Assembly: GCA_964471475.1 (NCBI GenBank)
Contig: CAYYFQ010000002.1
Span: 62,001-126,000, forward strand
Length of the DNA: 64,000 nucleotides
From: JAJNBD01 sp964471475
GTDB lineage: Bacteria; Pseudomonadota; Gammaproteobacteria; CAISUE01
Direction of reading: 5' to 3'
Shown in pieces: positions 49,501 to 57,450 of the stretch. The notes below the pieces were generated by a model. That model was given only the letters and a program-made list of their open reading frames with translations. It was not told where the DNA came from and made no database searches. Positions within the stretch are counted from its first letter, which is position 1; every line of letters starts with the position of its first letter. The position numbers were made by a program, and so were the translations under genes.

Positions 49501-51318
49501 GTTGCTGCTTTTAACCACCAACATATTTTTATTGATCCTAATCCCAATGCGGCTCAAAGTTTTAAAGAACGCCAACGACTTTTTAATTTACCACGCTCCG
49601 GGTGGGCGGATTACAATTCGAAATTTATTTCTAAAGGTGGTGGTGTTTTTGAGCGCCAAGCTAAAACTATTGTGCTTTCTCCTGAAATTAAAACCTGTTT
49701 AGATTTAACGATTGATGAAATAGAACCGAATTTGTTAATTCAAGCTATTTTGAAAGCACGCGTTGAGTTATTATTTAACGGTGGCATTGGCACCTATGTG
49801 AAAGCGACGAGCGAACGCAATCAAGAAGTAGGGGATAAGAGCAATGACCCTGTACGCATTAATGCATCTGAATTACGTTGTAAAGTAGTTGGGGAGGGAG
49901 GTAATCTTGGATTTACTCAACTAGCACGCGTAGAATTTGCTGAAAACCAGGGTTTAATTTTTACTGATTTTATCGATAACTCAGCGGGTGTCGATATGTC
50001 AGACCATGAAGTGAACATCAAAATACTACTTGGCATGGCAATTGCGAAAAAGCAATTGACGGCGGAGAAGCGCAACAAGCTTTTAAAAGTGATGGATCAA
50101 GCGGTAGCCAAATTAGTCTTAGCCGATAATTACAGTCAAACGCAGACCTTAAGTTATGGGCTTTCTCAAGCTAAAAACAATGTCGGCATTTATATGCGAG
50201 TATTGAATAAATATGATTATGCTGGCGTGGTAGATCGTGTGATCGAGTTTTTGCCTTCTGAAAAAACTTTAGTGGATCGACAACACGAAGGCAGAGGTTT
50301 AGTCGCACCTGAAATTGCTGTGGTGATGGCTTATGTAAAAATGGATATTAAGCGGCGATTACTTCAATCCTCTTTGCCAGATGAAAAATACTTTGAGTGT
50401 TATATTGCTAAAGAATTTCCTGAGGTGCTGCATAAGCAATTTGGGAAGTTAATGGAGCAGCATCAGTTGCGGCGCGAAATTATTGTGACGCAATTAACAA
50501 ATCAATTATTGGCTGAGACAGGCATCTTATTTGTTGAGCGTTTGTATGAAGAAACTATGGCAAAAACGCCAGAGATCCTGCGTGCGTATTGCATTATTCG
50601 CGAAGTTTATCAAGTGGATCAGTTATTTGATGACATTAAATCCTTAGGCTTTAGTGTGGAGGCATCTGTTCAACATGAAATGTGTAAACATTTAATTTAT
50701 TTTTTACGACGTGCAGCGCGTTGGATTATTCGTCATCAATATGATGTGCGTCCGGTTGAGGAAGTGATTAAAGAGTTGAATGCTATTCGACCTTTTGTGC
50801 CGGTTACTCATACGTTGCTCCATGATCTGGCTCTGGTAAAATATCAGCGTTTGTTAGATAAATATACTCAATCGAATGTGCCATTTGAGCTCGCACAGAA
50901 AATTGCAAATACATATAGTGGATATTTGTTATTAGATATTTATACCATTGCAAAAAAACAAAAACAAAATCTGTTAAATGTAGCGAATGCTTATTTTTGT
51001 TTGGGGAGAAGTTTAGGTTTGGATTGGTTGCGAGAAGTGATTACCAACCAAAAAGGCGGGTATGAATATTGGAATGGGCTTGCACAAGCCAGTTTACGTG
51101 ATAAATTAGATGAATTGCAGGCACGAATTACTCGGTTTGCGCTGCAAAGCAAAAACTTTGTTAAAAGACCGGAACAATGGTTTAAACAAGTAGCTAATCA
51201 ATATTATGAAGCGTGGTTAAGAACGCTTGAGCAGTTGCAGCAAGCCAAGCAAACCGACTATACCATGTATACAGTGGCTATTAATGTATTAGATAATTTC
51301 GTCGATCATTTGGGGTAA
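46501..51318 (+). CDS. gdh: NAD-dependent glutamate dehydrogenase, large (180 kDa) type
   Basis: 1605 residues, the typical length of the GdhB/Bac_GDH family. The N-terminal 700 residues hold ACT-like regulatory modules (VDEAITFLNWLLDNHFYFLGYR). The catalytic core has VARGGIRWSDRREDFRTEVLGLMKAQ, the NSVIVPGGSKGGFV lysine segment, VAADKGTATFSDYANEVA and VGIGDMSGDVFGNGMLLS. It oxidises glutamate to 2-oxoglutarate plus ammonium, feeding carbon from amino acids into the TCA cycle, which suits a host-associated bacterium living on amino acids. It stands divergently from sucCD, another TCA-linked operon, with petC starting about 20 bases after its stop. Confidence 0.96.
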   Translation: MAQSLYLSETVKQLTLTDVKKIFKTIKTSHPKAFAMFLEFTFLRTKNNDFWGNDTAEIKRQLLLLWDFIQKRKGLAIGLLAIPAQSPEELPLILISQQDARYIVDSLEIALNQFELTSFEILSIGGLPVKRNESGALLAVEKELSQKATCIPEDPVVIQLAATVDAAKLEKIKSYLQKILEETHITNQDQLLMRDKCHEVMIQLKNYKLLSSASAVDEAITFLNWLLDNHFYFLGYRSYRVSGSKQDPMLELISGSGLGLLKNESRAVKKRTLFSMPKEAQRLAQAKYILVITKTNTKSHVHRGSYTDYISVKRFDVKGKLIGEDRFLGLFSRSAYNASVLDIPYIRLLVQQMFAEFKTTPSHRLGRSVLNILENYPRDDLFQVTPADLSDTIACILSLRERPITKLIIREDAYGRFYSVMIFLPKEKISAALTEKFTKILLHVLSGNEVSIASYIGESFLGRLHFIVRRSVEKRQRPILDFSNIENQIVEAAKTWQEKLKDLLAQENATDMQKLFNRYSHAFSAAYQNTFTPEEVLDDIHHLENVLQVRSISVNLYRSAQQKDPSVINFKLFQLNEPTSLSQLIPLFENMGLEAIEENAYKCKIGHETVWISCYELRIYENKSPDLNRLAPLFYSLFFGLWQSRVENDALNALVLACELPWHLVEVLRAYCGYYKQIGVYSQAYLINVLKCNRALSKLLLELFSRRFELQPTNEKAIAIIKNDINELLGSVTNLEEDKIFRTFVSLIEATVRTNYYQLTSDGCRKNYLSFKLDSKKVPHLPLPWPLFEIFVYSSRVEGIHLRASKVARGGIRWSDRREDFRTEVLGLMKAQQVKNSVIVPGGSKGGFVLKNNTSKMDRTQLQQEAIACYQEYISGLLDLTDNLVDGAVVHPPRVKIYDENDPYLVVAADKGTATFSDYANEVALRYHFWLGDAFASGGSHGYDHKKMAITARGAWISVETHFKSLGINPAYQEFTVVGIGDMSGDVFGNGMLLSDKIRLVAAFNHQHIFIDPNPNAAQSFKERQRLFNLPRSGWADYNSKFISKGGGVFERQAKTIVLSPEIKTCLDLTIDEIEPNLLIQAILKARVELLFNGGIGTYVKATSERNQEVGDKSNDPVRINASELRCKVVGEGGNLGFTQLARVEFAENQGLIFTDFIDNSAGVDMSDHEVNIKILLGMAIAKKQLTAEKRNKLLKVMDQAVAKLVLADNYSQTQTLSYGLSQAKNNVGIYMRVLNKYDYAGVVDRVIEFLPSEKTLVDRQHEGRGLVAPEIAVVMAYVKMDIKRRLLQSSLPDEKYFECYIAKEFPEVLHKQFGKLMEQHQLRREIIVTQLTNQLLAETGILFVERLYEETMAKTPEILRAYCIIREVYQVDQLFDDIKSLGFSVEASVQHEMCKHLIYFLRRAARWIIRHQYDVRPVEEVIKELNAIRPFVPVTHTLLHDLALVKYQRLLDKYTQSNVPFELAQKIANTYSGYLLLDIYTIAKKQKQNLLNVANAYFCLGRSLGLDWLREVITNQKGGYEYWNGLAQASLRDKLDELQARITRFALQSKNFVKRPEQWFKQVANQYYEAWLRTLEQLQQAKQTDYTMYTVAINVLDNFVDHLG

Positions 51319-51337
51319 CCTATTGAAAGGGACAAAA

Positions 51338-52087
51338 GTGAAAAGGATTAAATGGATTCTTTTAATTAGCGTGGTGATGATTGGCATTATGCATCAAGTT
51401 TACGCGATTAGCGAAGAGTATTTTGTAAAACGTTTGGTGATGCAACCTACCAATGTCCCGTCGTTACAACGGGGAGCGCAAATTTATTTTAATTATTGTA
51501 GTGCGTGTCATAGCTTGCGATATGAAAATTATCAACATATTGCGCAACTAGTGGGCTTAGATATACACCGCCAACCACTCTATCTGCTGTTAGTTAAAAA
51601 ATCTTTTTTATTTGATCCTGCAGGTGATGTGCATCATGCAGTGATCGCGGGTATGAGCACACAAGATGCCCAAAAATGGTTTGGCGTTGCTCCCCCCGAT
51701 TTAACAAATATTACTTTGGTGCATTCTCCAGCTTGGGTTTATAATTTTTTGCGTGGGTTTTATGATGATGCAACACAATCGACTGGAGCTAATAATATTT
51801 GGATACCTAATACAAAAATGCCGAATGTATTATTACCTTTACGTGGAGAAACGCGAGCTCTTTTTGATAAAGGGGGTTTTGTAGGTTTCATCACGACTAA
51901 ACCTGGTAAAATGAAGCCGCTTGATTTTGATCGAGCGATGTATGATTTAGTGAATTTTTTAAATTTAACTGCTGAGCCTATGCAGATTATTCGCGTCTGG
52001 ATCGGCATTGGGGTCTTGGCGCTGTTAATTTTGTTTGTGCTGTTAGTGTATTTTTGGCGTTCGACTTTTAATTATAAAGAAAAATAA
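51338..52087 (+). CDS. petC: Ubiquinol-cytochrome c reductase, cytochrome c1 subunit
   Basis: About 249 residues from GTG 51338, preferred because AAAGGGA lies 5 bases upstream; a TTG at 51323 is the alternative. Signal peptide 1-23, then the heme c motif CSACH (Cys54, Cys57, His58), the DVHHAVIAGMS and APPDLT segments, the axial Met in TKMPNVLLPL and a C-terminal membrane anchor (VWIGIGVLALLILFVLLVYFW). It should be a working bc1 subunit. The usual partners petA (Rieske) and petB (cytochrome b) do not precede it; gdh does. sspB follows, as in other gammaproteobacteria, so the order petABC-sspA-sspB appears to have been broken on both sides. Confidence 0.93.
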   Translation: MKRIKWILLISVVMIGIMHQVYAISEEYFVKRLVMQPTNVPSLQRGAQIYFNYCSACHSLRYENYQHIAQLVGLDIHRQPLYLLLVKKSFLFDPAGDVHHAVIAGMSTQDAQKWFGVAPPDLTNITLVHSPAWVYNFLRGFYDDATQSTGANNIWIPNTKMPNVLLPLRGETRALFDKGGFVGFITTKPGKMKPLDFDRAMYDLVNFLNLTAEPMQIIRVWIGIGVLALLILFVLLVYFWRSTFNYKEK

Positions 52088-52108
52088 ATTACTTTAGGGA
52101 TTTTTCCA

Positions 52109-52591
52109 ATGAATAAGAACCTTTCGATCAAACCTTTTTTACTGCGTGCGTATTATGAATGGATTGGTGAGAGTGGGGGAACTCCTCATCTTTTGGTGCA
52201 AGCCGAGCTACCGCACGTGAAAGCTCCAAAAAGCTATATTGATCCTGAAGATGGCACGATTTTATTTAATATCTCAGTAGAAGCGACTAACAATTTGGTT
52301 TTGAATAATAAAGGGGTGTTTTTTCAAGCACGATTTGATGGGGTGGTATGGGATGTTGAAGTACCATTTTATGCGGTGCGCGGTTTATATGCGATTGAAA
52401 CAGACGATGGTATTTTCTTTGAGCTTACTAAAAGAGATATTGAACAAGAAATGGCGAGCTATTTAGCAGATACAAATATTACTCCCCTTAGTCCACCGAG
52501 CCCTTCTGTAGAAAAAGCGCCACCAAAGAAAAATTCTGCGCCATTTTTGCGGGTGATTACGAATGAGGATGTTGAGTCAAAAAATCCATAA
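52109..52591 (+). CDS. sspB: SspB, ClpXP adaptor for ssrA-tagged proteins
   Basis: 160 residues. The folded domain contains KPFLLRAYYEWIGESGGTPH, ILFNISVEATNNLVL and FFQARFDGVVWDVEVPFYAV, followed by a flexible Pro/Lys linker and the ClpX-binding tail PFLRVITNEDV (consensus LRVVK-like). It delivers ssrA-tagged, stalled-ribosome products to ClpXP. sspA, normally upstream, is missing here, with petC taking that position. The 3' end overlaps obgE on the other strand by 35 bases. Confidence 0.93.
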   Translation: MNKNLSIKPFLLRAYYEWIGESGGTPHLLVQAELPHVKAPKSYIDPEDGTILFNISVEATNNLVLNNKGVFFQARFDGVVWDVEVPFYAVRGLYAIETDDGIFFELTKRDIEQEMASYLADTNITPLSPPSPSVEKAPPKKNSAPFLRVITNEDVESKNP

Positions 52592-53573
52592 TCGTATAAC
52601 ACAACCCTTCGGTGCCGACGTGGCTGAGAGCAGAAATATAAAATACAGGGCCGCTCCAGTTTAAAGTTTTTAAGACACGAGAAGAAATATTTTTAAGCTC
52701 TTTTTCATCGATTTGATCGATTTTGTTAAAAACCAGCCAGCGTGGTTTCTGTGCAAGGGTTTCGCTATATTTGCTTAGTTCATCAATAATAATTTGAGCG
52801 GCTACCGCCGGGTCACCACCATCGAGAGGAGCGATGTCTACTAGGTGCAGTAATAATCTTGTACGTTCTAAATGGCGCAAAAATTGAATGCCTAAACCTG
52901 CGCCTTCAGCGGCGCCTTCAATCAAACCTGGAATGTCAGCAATCACAAAACTTTTTAATTCATCCACTCGGACTACCCCAAGTTGAGGATGCAAAGTAGT
53001 AAAAGGATAATCGGCCACCTTAGGGCGTGCGGCGGAAACCGCGCAAATCAACGTAGATTTTCCTGCATTTGGCAGCCCTACTAAACCTACATCTGCAAGA
53101 AGTTTGAGCTCTAAACGTAGTTCGCGCACTTCTCCCATCGACCCAGGAGAAGTTTGGCGCGGAGCGCGGTTGGTAGAACTTTTGAAGCGGCTATTTCCAA
53201 GGCCATGAAATCCCCCTTGGGCGACTTTCAGACGCTCACCAGGATGAGTTAAATCACCAAGCTGTTCGTCTGTTTCTATATTAAAAACTAAAGTGCCTAC
53301 GGGCACTTTTAAGATTAAATCGTCGCCACTGCTTCCGGTGCAATCCGAGCCCATTCCCGGTTGACCGTTTTTGGCTTGGAAGTGGCGTTGATAACGATAT
53401 TCAATTAACGTATTTAGGCTAGGATCGGCTTCAAGATAAATGCTCCCACCGTCTCCGCCATCGCCGCCATTGGGACCACCAAAAGGAATAAATTTTTCAC
53501 GGCGAAAACTTAAACAACCATTACCACCTTTGCCTGCGCGCACATGAATTTTGGCTTCATCAACAAATTTCAC
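52557..53573 (-). CDS. obgE: Obg-family GTPase
   Basis: 338 residues, normal length without a long C-terminal extension. The Obg fold (1-158) shows its Gly-rich loops (KFVDEAKIHVRAGKGGNGCL, GGPNGGDGGDGGSIYLEAD). The G domain has GLPNAGKST (G1), FTTLHPQLG (G2), DIPGLIEGAAEG (G3) and FNKIDQID (G4). It is essential in ribosome maturation and stress control. rplU-rpmA, its common upstream neighbours, are absent; tolC precedes it with a 4-base overlap. Confidence 0.96.
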   Translation of the reverse strand: MKFVDEAKIHVRAGKGGNGCLSFRREKFIPFGGPNGGDGGDGGSIYLEADPSLNTLIEYRYQRHFQAKNGQPGMGSDCTGSSGDDLILKVPVGTLVFNIETDEQLGDLTHPGERLKVAQGGFHGLGNSRFKSSTNRAPRQTSPGSMGEVRELRLELKLLADVGLVGLPNAGKSTLICAVSAARPKVADYPFTTLHPQLGVVRVDELKSFVIADIPGLIEGAAEGAGLGIQFLRHLERTRLLLHLVDIAPLDGGDPAVAAQIIIDELSKYSETLAQKPRWLVFNKIDQIDEKELKNISSRVLKTLNWSGPVFYISALSHVGTEGLCYTIMDFLTQHPHS

Positions 53574-54955
53574 TTGATGACTCCAGTAGGTTTGCTTAAT
53601 GCTTGTTTAATTTCGCTTTCAGAAATAGTGTTTCCGTTTGTGAGCCACTGATTGATGGCTGCAATGTCTAAATTAGATAAATTACCTGCTAATTGTTTTA
53701 AGGTAAGGGTGTTTTCTAAATAGGTATATTGATCTGCACTAAAAGTTTGCAAGGCACTGTAGAGATTATTGATGGCGGTTAAGACATCGACAATCGTCAT
53801 TGTGCCCGCTTGATAAGAAGCTTGGTTGGATTCCAGCGCTTCATTGTTTGATTTAATGGTCGCGCGATCTGCTTCAATTTGACTAATGCCTGATAATACA
53901 CTGTTATAAGTTTGGAACGTATTAGCCAAAGTTTGGCGGCGTTGTAATTCTAAGTTTGTCATAGCCTCCACGTAACGTGCTTGTGCTTGACGTGTTTGTG
54001 ATAACACTTCTCCACCTTGAAAAATAGGAACACTAAGTTGTAAGCCTGTAATAGTTGTGCGTTGAGTTTCTAAGCCAACCGTATTGGGATTGGAACTCGT
54101 TTGTTGGAATTCATAACTATTGACAGTACTTAAGTTTGGCAATTGATTGGCTTGATTAGCATGAATGAATTGACGAGCTGCATCCGCTGCAAATCGCAAA
54201 GATAACAAAGAAAAATTGCGAGTTTCCGCAGCCTTTTGCCAGGCATTAAGATCCGTCGGTACAGGTGGTTGTAAAGGTAAATTATCGATTAAGCGAGTCA
54301 GTTGATTAATGGGTTTACCTGTGATGACTTGCAGGTTAAGGTAAGCGGTATATAAACCATTTTTGTCATTAATTTCAGCCGCGACAGCACCATCGTACGC
54401 CGCTCTAGCATTGTAGACCGTTGTCATAGGATCCACTCCTACCTGATAACGAGCAGTGGATTGCGCGAGTTGAGTGGCTAGCAGCTTCTTTTTGGCTTGA
54501 TCAATTCGTAAGGTATCTTCCGCTTTGAGTACATTAAAATAGGCTTGAGCGGTACGAATAATTAACGATTGCGCGGCGGTCGCATAATCCGCATCGGCTT
54601 GTTTGGCTTGGGCTTTGGCTTGACCTACCAAATACCAATCATTGAAGTTAATAATGGGCATGCTTAAATTCAATGTGTACCCGTGGGTATTGTATTTAGC
54701 TAAACCGTTAGTGGAAGTCGAGTTAGTAGTGGTTACGCGATTCATTGCGGTAGTAGCGGTGCCGTTAATCAAAGGAAATAAAACTGATAGCGCTTGTGGC
54801 AACGCTTCGCTTGTATCTTGGCGCAATGCGGTAGCATTTTGAAACGTTTGATCATTTTTAATTGCCAATTGATAGATTTGCTCTAAATCTTCGGCAAATA
54901 AATTGCTCCAAAAGCAACAACAAAAAATAACAAGATAATAGCCAATTCGTTGCAT
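53570..54955 (-). CDS. tolC: TolC-family outer-membrane channel
   Basis: 461 residues. Signal peptide 1-21 (VIFCCCFWSNLFAED), then two OEP repeats starting LEQIYQLAIKNDQTFQNA and ending GTMTIVDVLTAINNLYSALQ. The second-half motif VPIFQGGEVLSQTRQAQARY is typical. It forms the trimeric tunnel for type I secretion and RND efflux. The order pcm-tolC is conserved in Legionella and Coxiella relatives, as here, with only a 9-base gap to the methyltransferase gene upstream. The C-terminus overlaps obgE by 4 bases. Confidence 0.93.
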   Translation of the reverse strand: MQRIGYYLVIFCCCFWSNLFAEDLEQIYQLAIKNDQTFQNATALRQDTSEALPQALSVLFPLINGTATTAMNRVTTTNSTSTNGLAKYNTHGYTLNLSMPIINFNDWYLVGQAKAQAKQADADYATAAQSLIIRTAQAYFNVLKAEDTLRIDQAKKKLLATQLAQSTARYQVGVDPMTTVYNARAAYDGAVAAEINDKNGLYTAYLNLQVITGKPINQLTRLIDNLPLQPPVPTDLNAWQKAAETRNFSLLSLRFAADAARQFIHANQANQLPNLSTVNSYEFQQTSSNPNTVGLETQRTTITGLQLSVPIFQGGEVLSQTRQAQARYVEAMTNLELQRRQTLANTFQTYNSVLSGISQIEADRATIKSNNEALESNQASYQAGTMTIVDVLTAINNLYSALQTFSADQYTYLENTLTLKQLAGNLSNLDIAAINQWLTNGNTISESEIKQALSKPTGVIK

Positions 54956-54964
54956 AGAGGTCTC

Positions 54965-55624
54965 TTAAAACTGAAAATTTCCTTTCCCCGCTTGCAGTTG
55001 TAATAGTGCAGGCACATTGGTTTCGGTAAGTCGATTGTACGTGATGCCTTGAGTGGTCTTTGTAAATAAGATTACATCTACAATGGGTGAGCTGCCTATT
55101 AAGGCAATCAATCGCCCATTTACTTGGAGGGCATCAAGATAAGCTTGAGGTAAATTTTTTAAAGTACCGGTGATGATAATGACATCATACCGCTCGGTCT
55201 CACTTAAGGGGCCATTAGCGTAATCAGCACATATCCAGTTGATATGGTGATATTGCTTAAACCATGGGTGCACAGCGGCTTGTTCTACAAAGTCTTTAAA
55301 AATATCTACGCTGGTAATAGCTTCTCCAAATTGTGTGAGTAGAGCAGTGAAGTAACCTGTACCTGTGCCTACCTCTAGAATATGATCGCTGGGGCGAATA
55401 TTGAGTGCTTGCAATACTTGAGCTTCTAATTGAGGAAGCCACATTGTTTGTTGATGGGCAAGAGGAATAGCAAAATCTGCATAAGCAAATTCGCGATAAT
55501 TGTCAGGCACAAAATTTTCACGCGGTGTAGTGCGAATCGCTTCTAAAATTAAGGGCGCGGAGATACTATTGGTTCTTAGCTGCTGGTTAATCATCGTCTC
55601 GCAAGCTTGTTGAAAATACATCAT
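54965..55624 (-). CDS. pcm: Protein-L-isoaspartate O-methyltransferase-like protein
   Basis: 219 residues. SAM-binding motif VGTGTGYFTALLTQFG (about residues 86-101) preceded by DHILE, and the Pcm-type N-terminus (ACETMINQQLRTNSISAPLILEAIRTTPRENFVP). The catalytic GSSP/IIPVG-type regions are weak, so it may belong to the degenerate Pcm-like branch that often precedes tolC. Its usual role is repair of isoaspartyl residues in aged proteins. The start is ATG 55624 or 55621. Confidence 0.85.
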   Translation of the reverse strand: MMYFQQACETMINQQLRTNSISAPLILEAIRTTPRENFVPDNYREFAYADFAIPLAHQQTMWLPQLEAQVLQALNIRPSDHILEVGTGTGYFTALLTQFGEAITSVDIFKDFVEQAAVHPWFKQYHHINWICADYANGPLSETERYDVIIITGTLKNLPQAYLDALQVNGRLIALIGSSPIVDVILFTKTTQGITYNRLTETNVPALLQLQAGKGNFQF

Positions 55625-55968
55625 CGCAGATTAGTTACTTTTAAAGTTGGGTTATTTTAGCAGAGTTATGAGGGGGGAGCTACAGGCGCTCGCGAGATAA
55701 GGGGAATCTTTGAGTGATAGAGTAATTTCAATTTTTCTGTTTGAGGGCTTTGTGGGGGATGATGTGGCAGTGGGTAAGCGTTTTCTGTTAAGTTAATTGC
55801 GTACATCATCGATTCATTTTTATAGCGTTTGAGTTTATCTGCAGTTCCTTCTCCATGCGCTTCGGATTTAATTTCGGGCATGATTCGCACAATATCTTTT
55901 TTAGGTTTGCGTCGTGTTTTCTGTTTGCTGAGGTAGCCTTTTTTCCTTGGTTGGTTGAATGAGTGACA
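55625..55968. other. Intergenic region upstream of the methyltransferase gene
   Basis: About 340 bases. A 74-codon frame on the minus strand (55666-55890, with SEAHGEGTADKLKRY and a Pro-rich end) is possible but lacks a clear ribosome binding site and family resemblance. No strong promoter was recognised by eye. Confidence 0.3.
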
Positions 55969-56271
55969 GTCTTTCAGATAAGTATTCGCCAGTTATAGCC
56001 TTTAACATTTAGCTTCATACGGTGTTGCAAGTTCATTCGCCTTCGGTCATGTACGTCTATGTACACTCCCTCGACTCATTCACTTGCGCCTTGTCTGAAA
56101 CTAAATCTTAAAGGCTATATCTTCAGCTTGTGACACTGGGCAAAGCTTCACGGGACGCTACAAGTACGTCCTTGTAAGCTTTACTTCGGCCTCCATGCCT
56201 CAGAAACCCGTTCATCTTTACCCAGTGTCACCAGCTACATTCAGATTTCACGCTGAATTATCTGAAAGACG
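55969..56271. mobile_element. Composite palindromic element with 13-bp terminal inverted repeats
   Basis: GTCTTTCAGATAA (55969-55981) and TTATCTGAAAGAC (56259-56271) form perfect terminal inverted repeats of a 303-bp non-coding element. Nested within are a first palindrome (TATAGCCTTTAA at 55994-56005 with TTAAAGGCTATA at 56108-56119) and a second palindrome of family B (56125-56237). It looks like a MITE that has accumulated two further inserts, or a composite of three palindromic units. Confidence 0.7.
56125..56237. repeat. Palindromic repeat family B, copy 1
   Basis: AGCT-GTGACACTGGG-AAA at the left pairs with TTT-CCCAGTGTCAC-AGCT at the right. The interior ACAAGTACGTCCTTGT, the segment GCTTTACTTC..CC and ..CCATGC[CT]TCAGAAACCCG are shared with 61380-61493. 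Confidence 0.75.
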
Positions 56272-56352
56272 GTAGTTGCATTGGCGGCTATGCAAAGAAT
56301 AAGCCAACATAACGCACTTAACATATTTCATGGGTCGTCTCTACATCCAGCA

Positions 56353-56613
56353 TTACACCGAGCTTGCTGCTTCCGCTTCCTCCGAAACTTCTTCTTTACT
56401 AGGCTCTGCTTCCAGCTCAGAAAAAATCTCCTCATCAGCTTTTGCTTTTTTCTCTGCCTGAATTCGCTCATACACTTCCAGTCTGTGAATACTCACCGAC
56501 TGTGGCCCATGAATCCCCAGCGTTATCTGCCGACCACTAATACTTAACACAGTTATACTCACGTCATCCCCGATCATCACACTTTCTCCTACTTTTCTAG
56601 CGAGTACAAGCAT
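56353..56613 (-). CDS. csrA: CsrA carbon-storage / virulence regulator
   Basis: 86 residues from ATG 56613 (MLVLARKVGESVMIGDDVSI). The five-strand CsrA core continues through ITLGIHGPQSVSIHRLEVYERIQ, including the RNA-binding Leu/Arg residues at the N-terminus and Arg44-region. After about residue 53 the chain continues with an unusually long acidic, Glu/Ala-rich tail (EEIFSELEAEPSKEEVSEEAE) not needed in E. coli CsrA (61 residues). CsrA represses translation by covering ribosome binding sites and in Legionella controls the replicative-transmissive switch. More than one csrA paralogue is usual in Legionellales. Confidence 0.95.
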   Translation of the reverse strand: MLVLARKVGESVMIGDDVSITVLSISGRQITLGIHGPQSVSIHRLEVYERIQAEKKAKADEEIFSELEAEPSKEEVSEEAEAASSV

Positions 56614-56797
56614 AAAAATTCTCCTCAATTAAAAAATTATAGTTAAAAAATTATTTTTCAGTACCAAACATTTATGCATTAAAAGTGTTATAATGCTAAA
56701 AAAAATATTTTTTGATGAATAACAGCTTATAAATCTCTTTAATTTCTCAAAAAACATTAAAATGTTTTATAAGGCAATATAACGCCAGGAGAATGTG

Positions 56798-57445
56798 ATG
56801 TCAATAGATTTAAACAAAAGTGCTGGAACGAGTATCTCAGATCTTTCTTTGCTTGCTGAAAATTTACGTTATCTGATGGAAATACATAATATGGATGCCG
56901 CAACTCTTGGTGATAAAACAGGAGTCGCATTAACCACTATAAATTCTTTAAAAAGAGGGGTTGGGAATCCAACCATATCTACTTTGCTTTCCCTTGCTAA
57001 CTTTTTTGGAGTATCTCTTTCTGAATTTGCAGAAACAAAAATAAGTGCAAAAAATAAAAGGAAAAAAATTTTTGATATCCCATTAATAGAGCTGGGACAA
57101 CTTGAAAGTTTTTTGACTCAAAAAAAATCGAATGAGTTTATGTCAAGCGAATTAGATACACAAGCTGCAGGAAGTTGCTTTGCTATAAAAATAAGTAATA
57201 ATGGAATACTTCCATTTTTTGAGAAGGGGACTATTTTTATAATAGATCCCACAAAAATAGTACACGATGGCGATATGGTATTAGTAAAATTTAAAGACAC
57301 CGCTCCATGTTTTAGAAAAATTTTTATTGAAGCTAATAGTTATTTTTTCAAACAAATTTCTGACTTAATTAGTCAAAATATAACAAAAGGAGATGATTAC
57401 CATATTTATGGTATTGTCATTAAAGCGGTTCAACAATTTTCATAA
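56798..57445 (+). CDS. XRE/cI-like regulator with inactive LexA-type C-terminal domain
   Basis: 215 residues. The start at 56798 has AGGAGA (56787-56792) upstream. Residues about 20-75 are an XRE helix-turn-helix (NLRYLMEIHNMDAATLGDK, TTINSLKRGVGNPTISTLL). The C-terminal S24/LexA-like fold shows FAIKISNNGILPFFEKGTIFIIDP and GDMVLVKFKD. At the position of the catalytic Ser (D/N-S-M-x-P) it reads N-G-I-L-P, so self-cleavage should be lost, as in repressors that sense a ligand or partner. It heads an overlapping operon with yhhQ and cpdA. Similar regulators are often annotated as Legionella cI-like repressors. Confidence 0.8.
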   Translation: MSIDLNKSAGTSISDLSLLAENLRYLMEIHNMDAATLGDKTGVALTTINSLKRGVGNPTISTLLSLANFFGVSLSEFAETKISAKNKRKKIFDIPLIELGQLESFLTQKKSNEFMSSELDTQAAGSCFAIKISNNGILPFFEKGTIFIIDPTKIVHDGDMVLVKFKDTAPCFRKIFIEANSYFFKQISDLISQNITKGDDYHIYGIVIKAVQQFS

Positions 57446-57450
57446 TCCAT

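Noticed and set aside
55666..55890. 74-codon minus-strand frame upstream of the methyltransferase gene
   Set aside because: Lys/Pro-rich, no clear ribosome binding site, no recognisable motif; kept only as a note on the intergenic region.
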